Shown here: positions 44,974-56,276 of the stretch, one piece after another
Numbering within the stretch: the stretch's first letter is position 1
Layout of the letters: the number at the start of each line of letters is the position of its first letter
Source of the DNA: Raffaelea ambrosiae
Taxonomy: Eukaryota; Ascomycota; Sordariomycetes; Ophiostomatales; Ophiostomataceae
Direction of reading: 5' to 3'
Assembly: GCA_002778195.1 (NCBI GenBank)
Contig: PCDI01000001.1
Coordinates: 4,861,869-4,925,868 of the forward strand
DNA length: 64,000 nucleotides
Notes under the pieces: model-generated
The model's input: only the letters and a program-made list of their open reading frames with translations
Told to the model about the DNA's origin: nothing
Database searches by the model: none
Translations under genes and position numbers: made by a program

Positions 44974-46340
44974 TTAAACAACCGGGTCTGCCACCTCCTT
45001 GTCTTGTGAAAAATCCACTGCCTCGTCCCCCTCCCCGATGGTTACCTTGTCGCTGCCCATGTGGCCGTACGCGTGCGCCACATGGGCGTCGGCGCCGTCG
45101 GCGACCAGAGTCACCTCCTCCAGCGAGGGTCCCTTGATCTCGGGAAAGACAAAGTAGACGGTGCCCGTCTCGATGGCCAGCCAGACCACGTACACAATGT
45201 AGTAGTGCCAGCCAATGCTCTTGAGCGCGATCGGTGATGCCAATCGACGCCAGGATCTTGGCCAGGTAGCTAGTACAAGATGAGGCCGTTGCCGGACCAC
45301 TGGCTGAAAAGACCGAACAGAGAGGCCACCAAGACGCGAGGCGCTGGCTGGCTGCGCCCTGAGTCAGTTCTGCATAGGGCCGTTTTGAGGCCTCGATCTC
45401 GAGTCGGATCGTGTCCCGAATCTGGGCGTCTTCGATCAGGAATAGTTCGTTCTCGCGATCGCCTTCGCCGTGGCTGCGCTGGGGATGTTTAGCATTTTTA
45501 GGGGGGGGGGATTATTTTCTTTTCTTTTTCTCTGACGAATGGGGAACCTACTAGGCAATGAGAAAATCAAAGGTCTCTTCGTATCTCTCCTTGCTCACCA
45601 GTCATCAAGGGCTCTCGGGAACAACCCTGCACACAGCACAGTTAGGCAACAACAAGTCGGTTCAACAGACCATGGCGGCATCGTCAGCCTACCAGATAAA
45701 CGTCAACTGCAACAGAGAGGGCAAAATCTGGAAGAGCGAAGGCAGCCGCCACGCCCAGTTGCTCTTCCAGGAACACGTGCCCAACGTAATGCCAGCCGCG
45801 AGAATCGACCCGGCGTACATGCAGTCATTGAATAGCGCTGTGAGCACGGGTCGTTGATTCGGATAGCATAGTTCGGCGAGCAGCTGTGATGCACCACCGA
45901 TGGCGAAGGGCATGCCTATACCGATAATCGCCCTGCCCACGATGAAAACAGACACCGAACCACAAGGATCAACAAGGGACACGAGAGAAGAGAAGCAGGG
46001 GGGCCCAAACATACAGTTGACGGCCGTGACTTGCACGATGATGCCGATGGCTGCATTGATGCTGCCAAAGACGACGCAAGCTTTGCAGCCGACTCGGTCG
46101 TTCACCCACGGCATAAAGGGGAGACTGGCCACGCCACCAAATGCGAGAGCCGCACTCGTGATACCGAGAATAGCCCCCTGAGGGTTATTGAAATCTACCA
46201 ACCCCCCCCCCCCGAAAAGGAAAGGAAAGGACTATCAGCACGTGTTGTAAAATGCTCGCAAAGCTTGTAAAGCAATCACTCACAATCCAACCAGGATTGT
46301 GACAAAAAACAGAGAGAGTTTCAATGGTAGGGGAACGATT
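44974..46340 (-). pseudogene. decayed sugar permease (MFS sugar porter)
   Basis: Read on the minus strand, fragments of one sugar transporter appear in order. A possible helix 1 (KLSLFFVTILVGL) comes first, then AALAFGGVASLPFMPWVNDRVG and GRAIIGIGMPFAIGGASQLL (the central GR motif), LTALFNDCMYAGSILAAGIT, and NWAWRLPSLFQILPSLLQL. Around 45590-45620 the conserved PESPRW region reads PES-P followed by two stops in place of Arg-Trp. Near 45250-45310 the frame shifts in the SQWSGNGL helix. Directly after LAKILASIGIT the sequence jumps to IALKSIGWHYYIVYVVWLAI and the C-terminal PEIKGPSLEEV, so helices 7 to 11 are deleted. Stops, a frameshift and an internal deletion make this a pseudogene. The upstream boundary is uncertain. 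Confidence 0.85.
46202..46213 (+). repeat. 12-base C homopolymer
   Basis: Lies inside the sugar-permease pseudogene next to a putative acceptor site. Confidence 0.9.
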
Positions 46341-48016
46341 TTGTAACAAGGAATAAAACTGGGAAATCTTTTATTTACGATCTTTCCATTCACAAGTCCA
46401 GAAAAGAGAACCGCCCAAATCACTAGAGAACTATGTCCAGGCCTGAAGACTTTCACGCAGATGGCCACCCTTCTGCCTTTTAGGACAGTCTCGTTCTTGT
46501 TTTCCACCTGTTGGATTTCTGGGGTCATGATAACGTCTCCCGGCAACTACTAACACGACCTTTTGTGTTGCCAAGCCTCACGCCTCACGCAGCTGGAGGC
46601 ACGGGATATGTTGGTCTCGCCCATTTTCCCCATGCCACGGACAGGGGGAATCATTGCCGCCAAGAGCATACAAATGTAAGCGGTTGGTGGAGGCAAAGAC
46701 GAAGACAGCCGGCCGGCCAGACGAATAAAAAGCTAGGGCGGTCGTCCAGAGAGAGGGAAATGTACACGAGAAGGACAGTTTTGTGCCGTGCGATTCCAAA
46801 GTTCCCTCTGGCTCTGCCAATATATGGCCCGCCCCTGGGGTTGCGTATTATCACCCTCAACTTGCAGGGAAGTGGAAGTCGGGTATTTGTGGAGAAGGAG
46901 GATGAACTCGATGTTCGTGGGGTAGATAGCCGGTCCGGGGAGGGGAGGCTGTTCTAAAATTCGTCCGAACCGTTCCAATCAACCGGGCGTGTTTCTCCTC
47001 CTCCCCCGTGGGGTACCCCTGCCAGGGCTGTTGGACCTGAACAGTGAGATTGCCGAGGCCTTCCGATACAGGCCTGGCTTAAGGCGGGCTCGTGGATTAA
47101 CGTTAACCTGACGGTTGTGAGTAGATGCAGACAGACACAAAGAGACACAGTCATGCCCATTCGAGTTGCCTAGTAGATTCCAAATCGCGGGTCTCTACTA
47201 GCTCGTCCCGGGGACTTACCATGGGAAATGTTGGGGAATATAATGTGTTTATAAAGCGGGTGTGCACTTGGTACTTTGTAACCTATTAAGAATCCAGCAC
47301 GACATGTATAAGTCCAGATCTGAAGTGTCATTCTGACCCCATTCGTAATATGTGTCAAGTCAAGACCGTCTAATTAAACGAAAAGCCGAGCCGGGCCGGG
47401 CCGTGTTCTAATGCCGAAAACATAGGTAGGTCATGAAACAAGAAAGGAACAAAGAGAGAAAAGAACGCCAGAAAAGCCAGGGGCCAGAAAAGTCTTCCTC
47501 TTGGTCCCTCCCGTGGAGAATGTACCCCGTCCTGTATTGTGTGAGTTTTTGACCAAGAATCCCAGACCAATAAAAGCCACCCCAACCAAATATGCCATCC
47601 CACGCTCCTTAATTTTTCAGTACAAGTGTCGTATGAGAGGAGAACAATAATTCCAGATACCCCTTCATTTGCTTTCCTCCATCTCTCTCCCCCTCCCCCC
47701 CTCCCCCCAAAACCCAAAGATAAGCCGAACCTGGCGAATACAAATACATCCACATCGTCTAATATGAAACAAGCGAGGGGAATCTTTAAAAAACCAGACG
47801 AGAGAAAACAGATTGTAGGGAATTGCGCTCAGAAAACAGTCGCTCGCCAAGCCAAAAGTCGCCCGAGGACAGCACCAGAAACACCAGAATATCAAAACAC
47901 GCACAGGTCAACGGGCGAGGAAAAGAGGGAAAAGCACAAACAGAGAGCGGGACTCCAAATGTCTCCGTTGCGTCCCATACTCCCCCTTTGTGTGCACCCC
48001 AGTTCGTACGGTCGCA
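46341..48016. other. spacer between the pseudogene and the Zn(II)2Cys6 gene
   Basis: No gene seen. Nearest 48016 is the 3' region of the transcription factor; a C-run cluster lies at about 47690-47708. Confidence 0.55.
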
Positions 48017-50597
48017 TTACCAATTGGGTGGCTCTGTACCGGTGCCTAGTGATTCGAAATTGGGCATCACTTGCGCCCCCGTCGCCATCATATCCCACAC
48101 GTCCATGCTCAGCTGATCCGCGTCGAAAAACGGCTGACCCAGAAACTGCTCTACCATGGGGTCTAAAGTAGACAAGTCCTTATTATCCTCCGTTGCATTG
48201 AAACCCCCGGTCGGCGAGAACATGTTGGCAGTCGTCGAGGTACCTGCCGAGGCAGATCGGGGCATTGTACTGGGTAATGATGCCGACTCCGTCTTGATGT
48301 CCTCCTGCGTCGGAAGGAGCATCCGCAATCTCTGTACAAAATCGGGAGTCTCGGGTATCATCCCACCGAGGCGTGCCTGCAGCACCACCTCGCGCTTCTT
48401 CCAGGCCTTGAGCACGTAAGTGGCGACCTGGAAATACGGGCGCTGACTCAGGTCGTACAGATCAGGGTGGTTGTCGAACGTTGACTGAACATTGGCCCAC
48501 GCAACCTCCACAAGCTGGCCCGACGTACGTGTGCAGAGTTGACCGACAATGAATAGGAAAATGTTGACCTGAAAGTCCAGGCGCGAATACCATGCGAAGC
48601 CCTTGTCTTGGGACTTGGAATGGTGCTGCACGTCATGGCACATGGCGTGGACAGCGATGCGGAACACGTTGTCAGCAGGTGTCTTGACCTCATCTCCGTA
48701 TTTCTGTTCGCTGGGGGGTAGCAATATGCCCTCCAATTTATCCATGATCTCGGCCTTCATCGCCAGTGCCATTTCGTGTAAAGGCCCTGCTGACGGGTCG
48801 CAGTATTTGTCGATGATATCCAGCAGGTTCTGCCCCAAATCTGCAATCACCTGTCGGTACGCGTTCACCTGTTCCGGGCTGGGGCCGCCGTGCTGCTTCA
48901 GGGATTCGTTGTCAGCCATGAGTAGCATGGGCTCGACACCTGGCGTCTCGAGAAGAAAGCGGGCCACACGGTTCTGTAGCATCACCATGATCATTTCGGT
49001 AGGTCCGTCGCGGCTCAACACCGGCTCGGTCGCCGCGGGGAAGAGGTCTGCATCGTTAACGTTGCTTGGCTCCTTGGTGTCCCACACACGGGGCAACATG
49101 GAATGGCTCAGTCCCGAGATCAGAGCGTATTTTGCGTCGACCATGATAATCTGCCACCATATGCGGCGGCGCATCTCTGTCTCAAAGGGGCTGAGGCCGA
49201 GGAGCTCGCCATCGCGATGTAGCCCCATTTTCTGCGCAATCCGAAGAACAACGCCGTTCAGGATCCATGCCGCATGGCGGTTGTAACGACCCTGTAGAGA
49301 GATCTAGAGGGGGTTGACAGTTAGATTTGTAAGACCAAGCCAGCGCACCCTTTACCCCCGAGCCGGAATCGAAAAGAACCCCCCCCCCCCCCCCCCAAAG
49401 AAAAAGAAAAAAGAAAAGAACAAAAGAAAAAGAATAAAAAAAAGGACGTCAAAACAAGCTCACCAGATATATGACCAGAGCTTGAAGAGTCTCGAGGTCA
49501 TGGGCCATGAGGAAACCAGTCCGTATGAGAGACTGGCGAACTCCGTTCGAGAAACGCTGCAGGGCAGTGTTGCGCGAGTAGCCAAGCAGGTTGAGGCATT
49601 CGTCGGGCTCCATGGAAACGGTGGCCAGCGTGTAGATGGCAAACAACAGTGTGCCGATGTTCTTGGGAATATTCTGCGAGCCGCTGGTAGCCTCGACCAG
49701 GTAGGGCTGCAGGGTGGGAACGTGGATGATCTTGGTGAGCGGGTTGACGCGCTCGAGGAAGATCTGCCACAGGCGGAAGATGTGGCCGGGCGACGGCTGC
49801 AGGTCCTCGAGCTTCGTGGACTGGGTGCCAGGCAGGGACGAGTTGCCGCACGTGCTGCTGAGGACAAGATCGGCGTTCTCGTCGGGAGCGGTATCGGTGT
49901 AGTCGGGCGTAGCGTCCTCGGCATCCTCGCCATCGACAATCTCGCGCATGGCGCGCAGCTCGTCGTAGATGGTGCTGATCATGAACGAGTCGACGAAGCG
50001 CACGCCGCCGTCGTCTTCAACAACCAGCTTGCCCTTGGGCTTCCACGACATGGTGGCGCCGTCTTGGTCGGCTGCAAATTGTTGGCTATGGAGGCTGGAC
50101 GGCGTGGCCGAGTCGTCTTCTGGCTTGGCTGTGGCGTAGGCTTTGAGGAGTTCCTCGCAGCGCGCCAGGCGTTCCTGGAGGTCCTGGTTCGGTCGCCGAC
50201 GTTTTCGTGCCGGCGCCGGGGTGCTCGGAGTACATGTGACATTGGCCTGGCGGTAGAGGGGGGGTTGAACGTTAGTGAGGGGCCGTTTTATGGGCACGAT
50301 AGAGTGAGACCGACGAAAGAAAGAGACCGCGCGTCCGCCAGAACAAAGAGAAAGCGAGAGCAAGCAGGCAGCAGCAGGGACAGCAGCAAGGGGGGCATGG
50401 AACAGAAACAGCATGTGCGCGCACAGGAGGCACGCAAACCATCCAGAACTCACCTTGATGCAATTGGCGCACGGAAAGGTGCGGTCGCACTTGATTTTGC
50501 GGTGCTGGCACAGCACGCAGGCCAGGATGCGCGTGGGCTTGCCGCTGCTCGACGGTGGCGGCACTGACGGCGCCTGGCTGGCCGGCGACGTCGACAT
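48017..50597 (-). CDS. Zn(II)2Cys6 transcription factor with fungal_trans domain
   Basis: A nuclear regulator of 737 residues in three exons: 50597-50454, 50246-49464, 49303-48017 (introns 207 and 160 bases). The binuclear zinc cluster spans the first junction: Cys27, 30, 37, 43, 46 and, in exon 2, Cys53 (CVLCQHRKIKCDRTFPCANC, then VTC), so splicing is needed for DNA binding. A basic linker (ARKRRRPN) and a short coiled coil (about 66-85) follow. The middle-homology region begins with SPGHIFRLWQIFLERVNPLT and includes TLLFAIYTLATVSM, LVIYLISLQGRYNRHAAWIL (second junction) and AQKMGLHRDGELLGLSPFE with EMRRRIWWQI, all typical. The C-terminal 120 residues are an acidic, Ser/Thr-rich likely activation region. 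Targets are unknown; the nearest genes are the sugar-permease pseudogene and the MFS exporter. Confidence 0.93.
49379..49396 (+). repeat. 18-base C homopolymer in an intron
   Basis: Lies in the second intron of the Zn(II)2Cys6 gene, followed by an A-rich stretch. Confidence 0.9.
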
Positions 50598-53024
50598 GGC
50601 CGACAGAGGCGTGTGTGTTGCGCAAGGTCGCTGGTGCTATGTATGCTGTTATCGTGAGGAGGGCCGCGGGTTTTGCGCAGCGGGCTTCGGATTCCTAATT
50701 CCTGGAAAGATTCGCCCGGTAAAAAAAAAAAAAAAGACCCCGGTTCGGCTCTCTAGTCTACCCCACGCGGACTGTTCGGGAGGTTGAATGCGTACGGGCA
50801 CCATGCATGCCACGAAGCCGGCGAGGAGAAAGGCGGACGGGGGTGGGAGAGGCAAAATACGTCCTTTCTAAAAAAAAGTTTGAAGGCAAGAAAAATAGTG
50901 AGGGAAAGGTGCCCCAGCCTGGTGCGCAGCGGTGGTGGTGGTGGTGTCGTTGGATGGTGGGGAAAGTAAGACGGGCCTCAGAAGGGGTGTGTCGGGAAAT
51001 AAGGGAGTTAAGAAGGAGTATAAGGTATAAGAGGGCAAGAGCGCACGGTAGGTACAGGCGACGGTGTAACAGGGATTGTCACGGAAGGCGCGAATGAGTA
51101 GCAGAGCTCGGCCGCGGCCAAGAGGAGCACGGGGAGGAGCGAGGCACGAGAAAGACACGACATACAGAAAGGGCAGGCGCGCGGGAGCCGAGAACAGGCA
51201 ACAAGGGAGAGACAATGGCAGCCAAGCGCCTCACAAAGTAAGATACTACGAGCATGGAATCCCGATTTGATTACGGTTCCAGCTGGCCTGCAAGTAAGAT
51301 GCACGGTAGGATACACCCGTGGCTGGCTGTTTTGTAAGAAGAGCATCGAACCCTCTAGCAAAACCCTGCGAATCGGGCTGGCCCCGAGTTCTCGGCAACT
51401 TTTCTTCTAGTTTTTCTGCTTTGCGCGGGCTCGCTGACGTACTATGTAGTTGTGACAAAAGGGGGGGTGGGACGCCTGCTGAGGCCCTGCAGCTAACAGG
51501 TACACTGTACTACCACAGCAGTGCCTCCTGGCCTATCAGGGGACTCAGTGGCCGTCTGGTTAGGCCGCTGACACAACATCGGATTGTCAATGTGTCCGTT
51601 ATTCCGTCATAGACGCTCACGCGCAATCTGCTCTGTGAGAGCAAGTGCAAACAAACAGGAGTCGAATAGAAGATGGCAGAACGCTGCTCCAAGAAGACGA
51701 TGCATCTTGCCCGGAATCAGGGGCTTCAGCAGTGCGGGCGGACGGTCTCGTTGTCCTCTGTAAGATACCTACCAAGCAGTAAGACAGCAACGTAAGACAC
51801 TTCTGGTGATGTAAGCGGCAATGTGGCGCGAACCTCCGCGTGAGCCACCGCCTACTGCGCTACTGCAACCCATCGCTAGGCACCCTCGGAACGCGCAGCA
51901 TCCGGAAGCGAATACACCGTATTACATTGGTAACTATATCCTGCGAAAAAAGATAGCTGTGTGTGCACACCATAGTGCACTGCCCCGCTCGGAAACTTTG
52001 TGCACACCTCGTCTTCGAGACCCATATGACTGGGTCCGCGTAGCGTGCCCAAGACTGGCCCTGGCTACTCTGGGAGTTCCCGGGTGTGTGGATGGTGCCT
52101 TGAAATCTTGACAGGTAATTACCGGTCCATGCCTGCCGGAGTCCAACGGAGTCTTCAACAGAGTCTTCTGAGAGGACGCGGATGACACGCGCCAACATTC
52201 CGGTTGAGACTAGCAGGCCGCACCCCTGAGTTTGTGGCCTTTCCTTTGGCGAGGTCGCCACATACATAGTACTAACTACTCGTATGCAATCCAAAGGACA
52301 TATAAAACCCGAATCCGAAGGTCCGCCATTCTCCACCACAAGGCTCGGTGCCGAGTCCACATGGCAGGCAGCCCAAAGGGTGAACACTTCGGCAAAGTCG
52401 ACAGCAGCCGGGGAGTATTGCAACGCTACGCCGGTGTCCGAAGGCTCTGACTTCACCATACATATGTTCCAGATGTGGCACGACTTCTAAGCTGCTCTGT
52501 CAATCTTCTGCGTTTCGCAACGAGGCTTCGTGCGCAGTCCATACTCGTAACCGTACTCGTACAGAGCCACACAGACACCAGCCAGAATACGCGGGTCCGA
52601 AATCGCATTGATGCATAACTACACTTTAGTGTGAGCGGAAGAGGCAAGGTACAGGGGCGATCCAGGGACCGCAGATAGAAACTTTCTCTCCTTAGTAGTC
52701 ATGTGACTCATCACGTTCTCCGTCACGGCATTCCAGATACTCACGCATAGAGATGGGTCGCGTATGACTCAACATGGGCCATAACAACCAATTAGGATCA
52801 TCGGTTTTCAATTACAGACGGCTGCAGGCCTGCACCCCCTGCTGGTCCAGGGCTGCACAACAGCCGACAGCGGAACCACCCCGCTAAAACTTTTTTTTTA
52901 TCATTAGATGTCGCAATGGACGACGAAGCAGCCGTTTCCCCCCCTCTTCCCCGGACTCATTCAAACTTTGTGCACACGACCACAGCCCTACTTTGAGGCA
53001 CCTGTCCCAGCCAAGAGTGCCAGA
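50598..53024. other. 2.4 kb gene-poor spacer
   Basis: Promoter of the Zn(II)2Cys6 gene and, at the far end, of the homoaconitase gene. ACATAGTAC occurs at 51439-51447 (minus strand) and 52264-52272. No supportable gene. Confidence 0.55.
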
Positions 53025-55741
53025 ATGCTTCTTCCCGTACGTACACCACAGGAAGACCGCTTTTGCTCTGACTTTCAGCATTGCTGACATCCAATTGGTG
53101 AGTCAACAGAGGAGACGACTGGCCTCCGGTGCCATTTCGGCGGTCACCAGCAGATTGTGCCTTCGCCAGGCGCGGATACCACAATGCCCAGTCCCTAGGG
53201 CCATCTTGGGCGCCCGCCAATCACGGTGCTTCAACTCAAGTTCCCGGCAGCGTGGTTCTGCTGCAACGGCGGTGCCTGGCGCGACCTCTGGAGCACGATG
53301 CTTCAATTCCAGTTCGCGTCAAGGCCAGGGGGCAGCAGCAGCCGCCGTGGCCCCGTCAAGCTTCAACGACCTCCCCGACGCACCCGCCGTTCCCTCGATT
53401 CCACAAACCCTGACCGAGAAGATTGTGCAGCGGTATGCCGTCGGTCTGGCGCCAGGCAAGAGAGTCAAGTCGGGCGACTACGTGACACTCCAGCCGGCAG
53501 CCGTGATGACCCACGACAACACCTGGCCGGTGGCCATGAAGTACCTGTCTTTGGGAGCCACAAAGATCCACGATCCCCGGCAGATTGTTTTCACATTGGA
53601 CCACGATGTGCAAAACTCCAGCGAGACGAATATGAAGAAATACAAGAACATCCAGGAGTTTGCGCGGACGCACGGCATCGACTTCTACCCAGCCGGCCGC
53701 GGCATTGGTCACCAGATCATGATCGAAGAGGGCTACGTGTGGCCTGGCACCGTTTGTGTCGCTTCGGACTCCCACAGCAATACCTACGGATCGGTATGCT
53801 GTGTCGGAACGCCCGTGGTGCGCACCGACGCCGCCAGTCTTTGGGCCACCGGCAAGACGTGGTGGCAGGTGCCGCCAATCGCCAAGGTTACGCTTACGGG
53901 CCGCCTGCCCAAAGGTGTTAGTGGCAAGGACATCATTGTCGCGCTCTGCGGAATACTCAACAAGGACGAGGTCCTCAACCACGTCATCGAGTTCAGCGGT
54001 TCTGAGGAGACCCTGCGCACCATCCCCATCGACGACCGCATCACTGTTGCCAACATGACCACGGAGTGGGGCTGTCTGGCGGGTGTTTTCCCCATTGACG
54101 GTGTTCTCGAGGGCTGGCTGCGCGCCAAGGCCACCACGGCTGCCATGTTGCGGGACGAAAACCCCGGCCTGCCGCCCAGCCGGTTTACTCACGAGCGTAT
54201 CAACGAGCTGATGAGCAATACCGATCTGCTCCGGTCCGATCCCGGCGCTACCTACGCCAAGTCATTCTATCTGTGAGTTTTTTTTTTTTTTTTTGCGTGT
54301 AGACCAGACCGGGCACTCAATGGCACTGCGAACAAACGTGACTGACTGACAAATTCCCTCTATTAGAAACCTCTCCACACTCTCTCCGTTTGTGTCAGGC
54401 CCCAACTCTGTCAAGGTTGCGACACCCGTCAACAAATTGGAGGAGCAGAAGATCAAAGTGGACAAGACCTACCTTGTCTCCTGCACCAACTCGCGTGCCT
54501 CCGACATTCAGGCCGCCGCCAACGTGTTCCGCGCGGCCACTCCTGAGGGTGGGCCCACCCCCAAGGTTGCGCCTGGGGTGAAGTTCTACATTGCCGCTGC
54601 ATCCCTGCCTGAGCAGGCCCTCGCCGAAGAGCGGGGCGACTGGCAGGTGCTGCTGGATGCTGGTGCAGAAGCACTTCCCTCGGGATGTGGGCCCTGCATT
54701 GGCCTGGGCAAGGGCCTGCTGGAGCCGGGCGAGGTTGGTGTCAGTGCTTCCAACCGGAACTTCAAGGGCCGGATGGGATCTACAGGTTGGTTTTCTTGAT
54801 TCTATGTCTATTTTCACAGTGTGTATGTATTGTCATCTAACTCGTCTGCAGATGCAAAGGCTTACCTGGCTAGCCCCGAGGTCGTGGCTGCCAGCGCTCT
54901 GAAGGGCATCATATCCGGGCCCGGAACCTACGAGAAGCCAGAAGGCGTCGAGAAGGTTATCATAGGCGAGGGCGAGGGGAACGCTGAGCAGGACAAGGCG
55001 CTCTCCGTTGGCGACGCCCTGGACAAGCTTCTGGCCGACCTGGACAGTCTTGTTGCCGGTGCCGAGAAGGAGCTGGGCGTGGCTGGTGAGGCAGGGGCCG
55101 CTGCCGCCGAGCCTTCCAAGGACGACGATGCCGCCAATGAAACCCTGACCGAGGTCCTGGAGGGCTTCCCGGAGCGCGTCGAGGGCGAGATTGTCTTTTG
55201 CGATGCGGACAACATCAACACCGACGGCATCTACCCGGGCAAGTACACGTACCAGGATTATGTCCCCGTCGAGAAGATGGCCGAGGTCTGCATGGAAAAC
55301 TACGACCCCGAGTTCCGCCACATCGCCAAGGCCGGCGATATTCTTGTGGCCGGCTTCAACTTTGGCTGCGGCAGCTCGCGCGAGCAGGCCGCCACCGCCA
55401 TCCTGGCCAAGAAGATCCCGCTGGTGGTGTCTGGCAGCTTCGGCAACATCTTTAGCCGCAACAGCATCAACAACGCCCTCATGGGCGTCGAGGTGCCCCG
55501 GCTTGTCCAGCGCCTGCGCGAGTCGTTTCCGGCAGCCAAGAAGGGCGAGGCTCCCGGTCCCGCCACGCGTCGGACTGGCTGGAAGTTCGTGTGGGACGTG
55601 CGCCGGAGCAAGGTGACAGTCACAGAAGGACCGGGCGGCGAGACGTGGAGCCAAAAGGTGGGCGAGCTGCCGCCCAACGTGCAAGAGATCATTGCGCGAG
55701 GTGGTCTGGAAAACTGGGTCAAGAGCCAGCTGGGGACATGA
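53025..55741 (+). CDS. lys4: homoaconitase, mitochondrial (alpha-aminoadipate lysine pathway)
   Basis: Converts homoaconitate to homoisocitrate in fungal lysine synthesis; a [4Fe-4S] enzyme of the aconitase superfamily. 827 residues in four exons: 53025-53036, 53110-54272, 54367-54785, 54852-55741. Exon 1 has only four codons; joined to exon 2 (donor GTACGT, acceptor CAG at 53108-53109) it makes an Arg/Ala-rich presequence (MLLPRRRLASGAISAVTSRL). An in-frame ATG at 52908 would add 39 residues. The catalytic region shows PAGRGIGHQIMIEEGYVWPG, SDSHSNTYG and cluster ligands Cys431 (VSCTNSRA), Cys499 and Cys502 (SGCGPCIGLGKG). The swivel domain has CDADNINTDGIYPGKYTYQD and FGCGSSREQAATAI, the pattern of homoaconitase rather than aconitase. 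Oddity: RCFNSSSRQ occurs twice (43-51 and 67-75) at the presequence end. Confidence 0.93.
53224..53322 (+). repeat. duplicated RCFNSSSRQ segment in the homoaconitase presequence
   Basis: Two copies of the codons for RCFNSSSRQ, at 53224-53250 and 53296-53322, separated by an Ala/Gly-rich segment; DNA identity is imperfect, so the duplication is not recent. Confidence 0.85.
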
Positions 55742-56276
55742 GCGAATGTGTGTTGTGCAGATAGAAATGGAAAGGTGGAAGGCGAAATGGATATCCAAAA
55801 AGTCAAATTTTTATTCATGCATGGAACAATGTTTGGGCAACAGGCAATGTATCACTTAAAGAGAACAGAAGAAAGACAAAGAATAAACAAAGGATAAACT
55901 ATTTTCTGGTGTATCTAGATAAACCAAAAAAGGCGATATCACACTTTCATGACATCTTCCATCTAAATTCATTTGTTTTGCGCCGCAGAGGGTATCATTT
56001 CTATAAAGTAAAACATTTGAAAGTGTAAATCGAGTCTTAACATTCGTCACTCTATTAGTTCAAGAGTCTCCCGTCCGCCTTCCGTGCAACCCTCTTTGGG
56101 TCTGATTTGGGCCGCGGAGTCCGCCGCCATGTCGTCGGCCTGGGTCCCAAAGACCAAGGGGTGCACACGCAGCTGCGCAACCCGGCCGGCCGGACGATCG
56201 CCGTCATGGCCCGCATGGTGGAGAGAGGGCGGGCGTGGGAGAGGGCGGTCGCAGAAGGCCACCCCTTTCTTTTCTT
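55742..56276. other. spacer between converging lys4 and mod5
   Basis: A/T-rich 3' regions of both genes from about 55790 to 56050; no gene. Confidence 0.6.

Noticed and set aside
44974..46340. RIP as the cause of the stop codons in the sugar-permease pseudogene
   Set aside because: The two stops would need CGA to TGA and TGG to TGA changes, neither of which is in the CpA context preferred by RIP; surrounding DNA is not TpA-rich.
52908..53024. Upstream in-frame ATG as the homoaconitase start
   Set aside because: It would add 39 residues including acidic and Pro-rich segments; the ATG at 53025 gives a better mitochondrial presequence. Kept as an alternative only.
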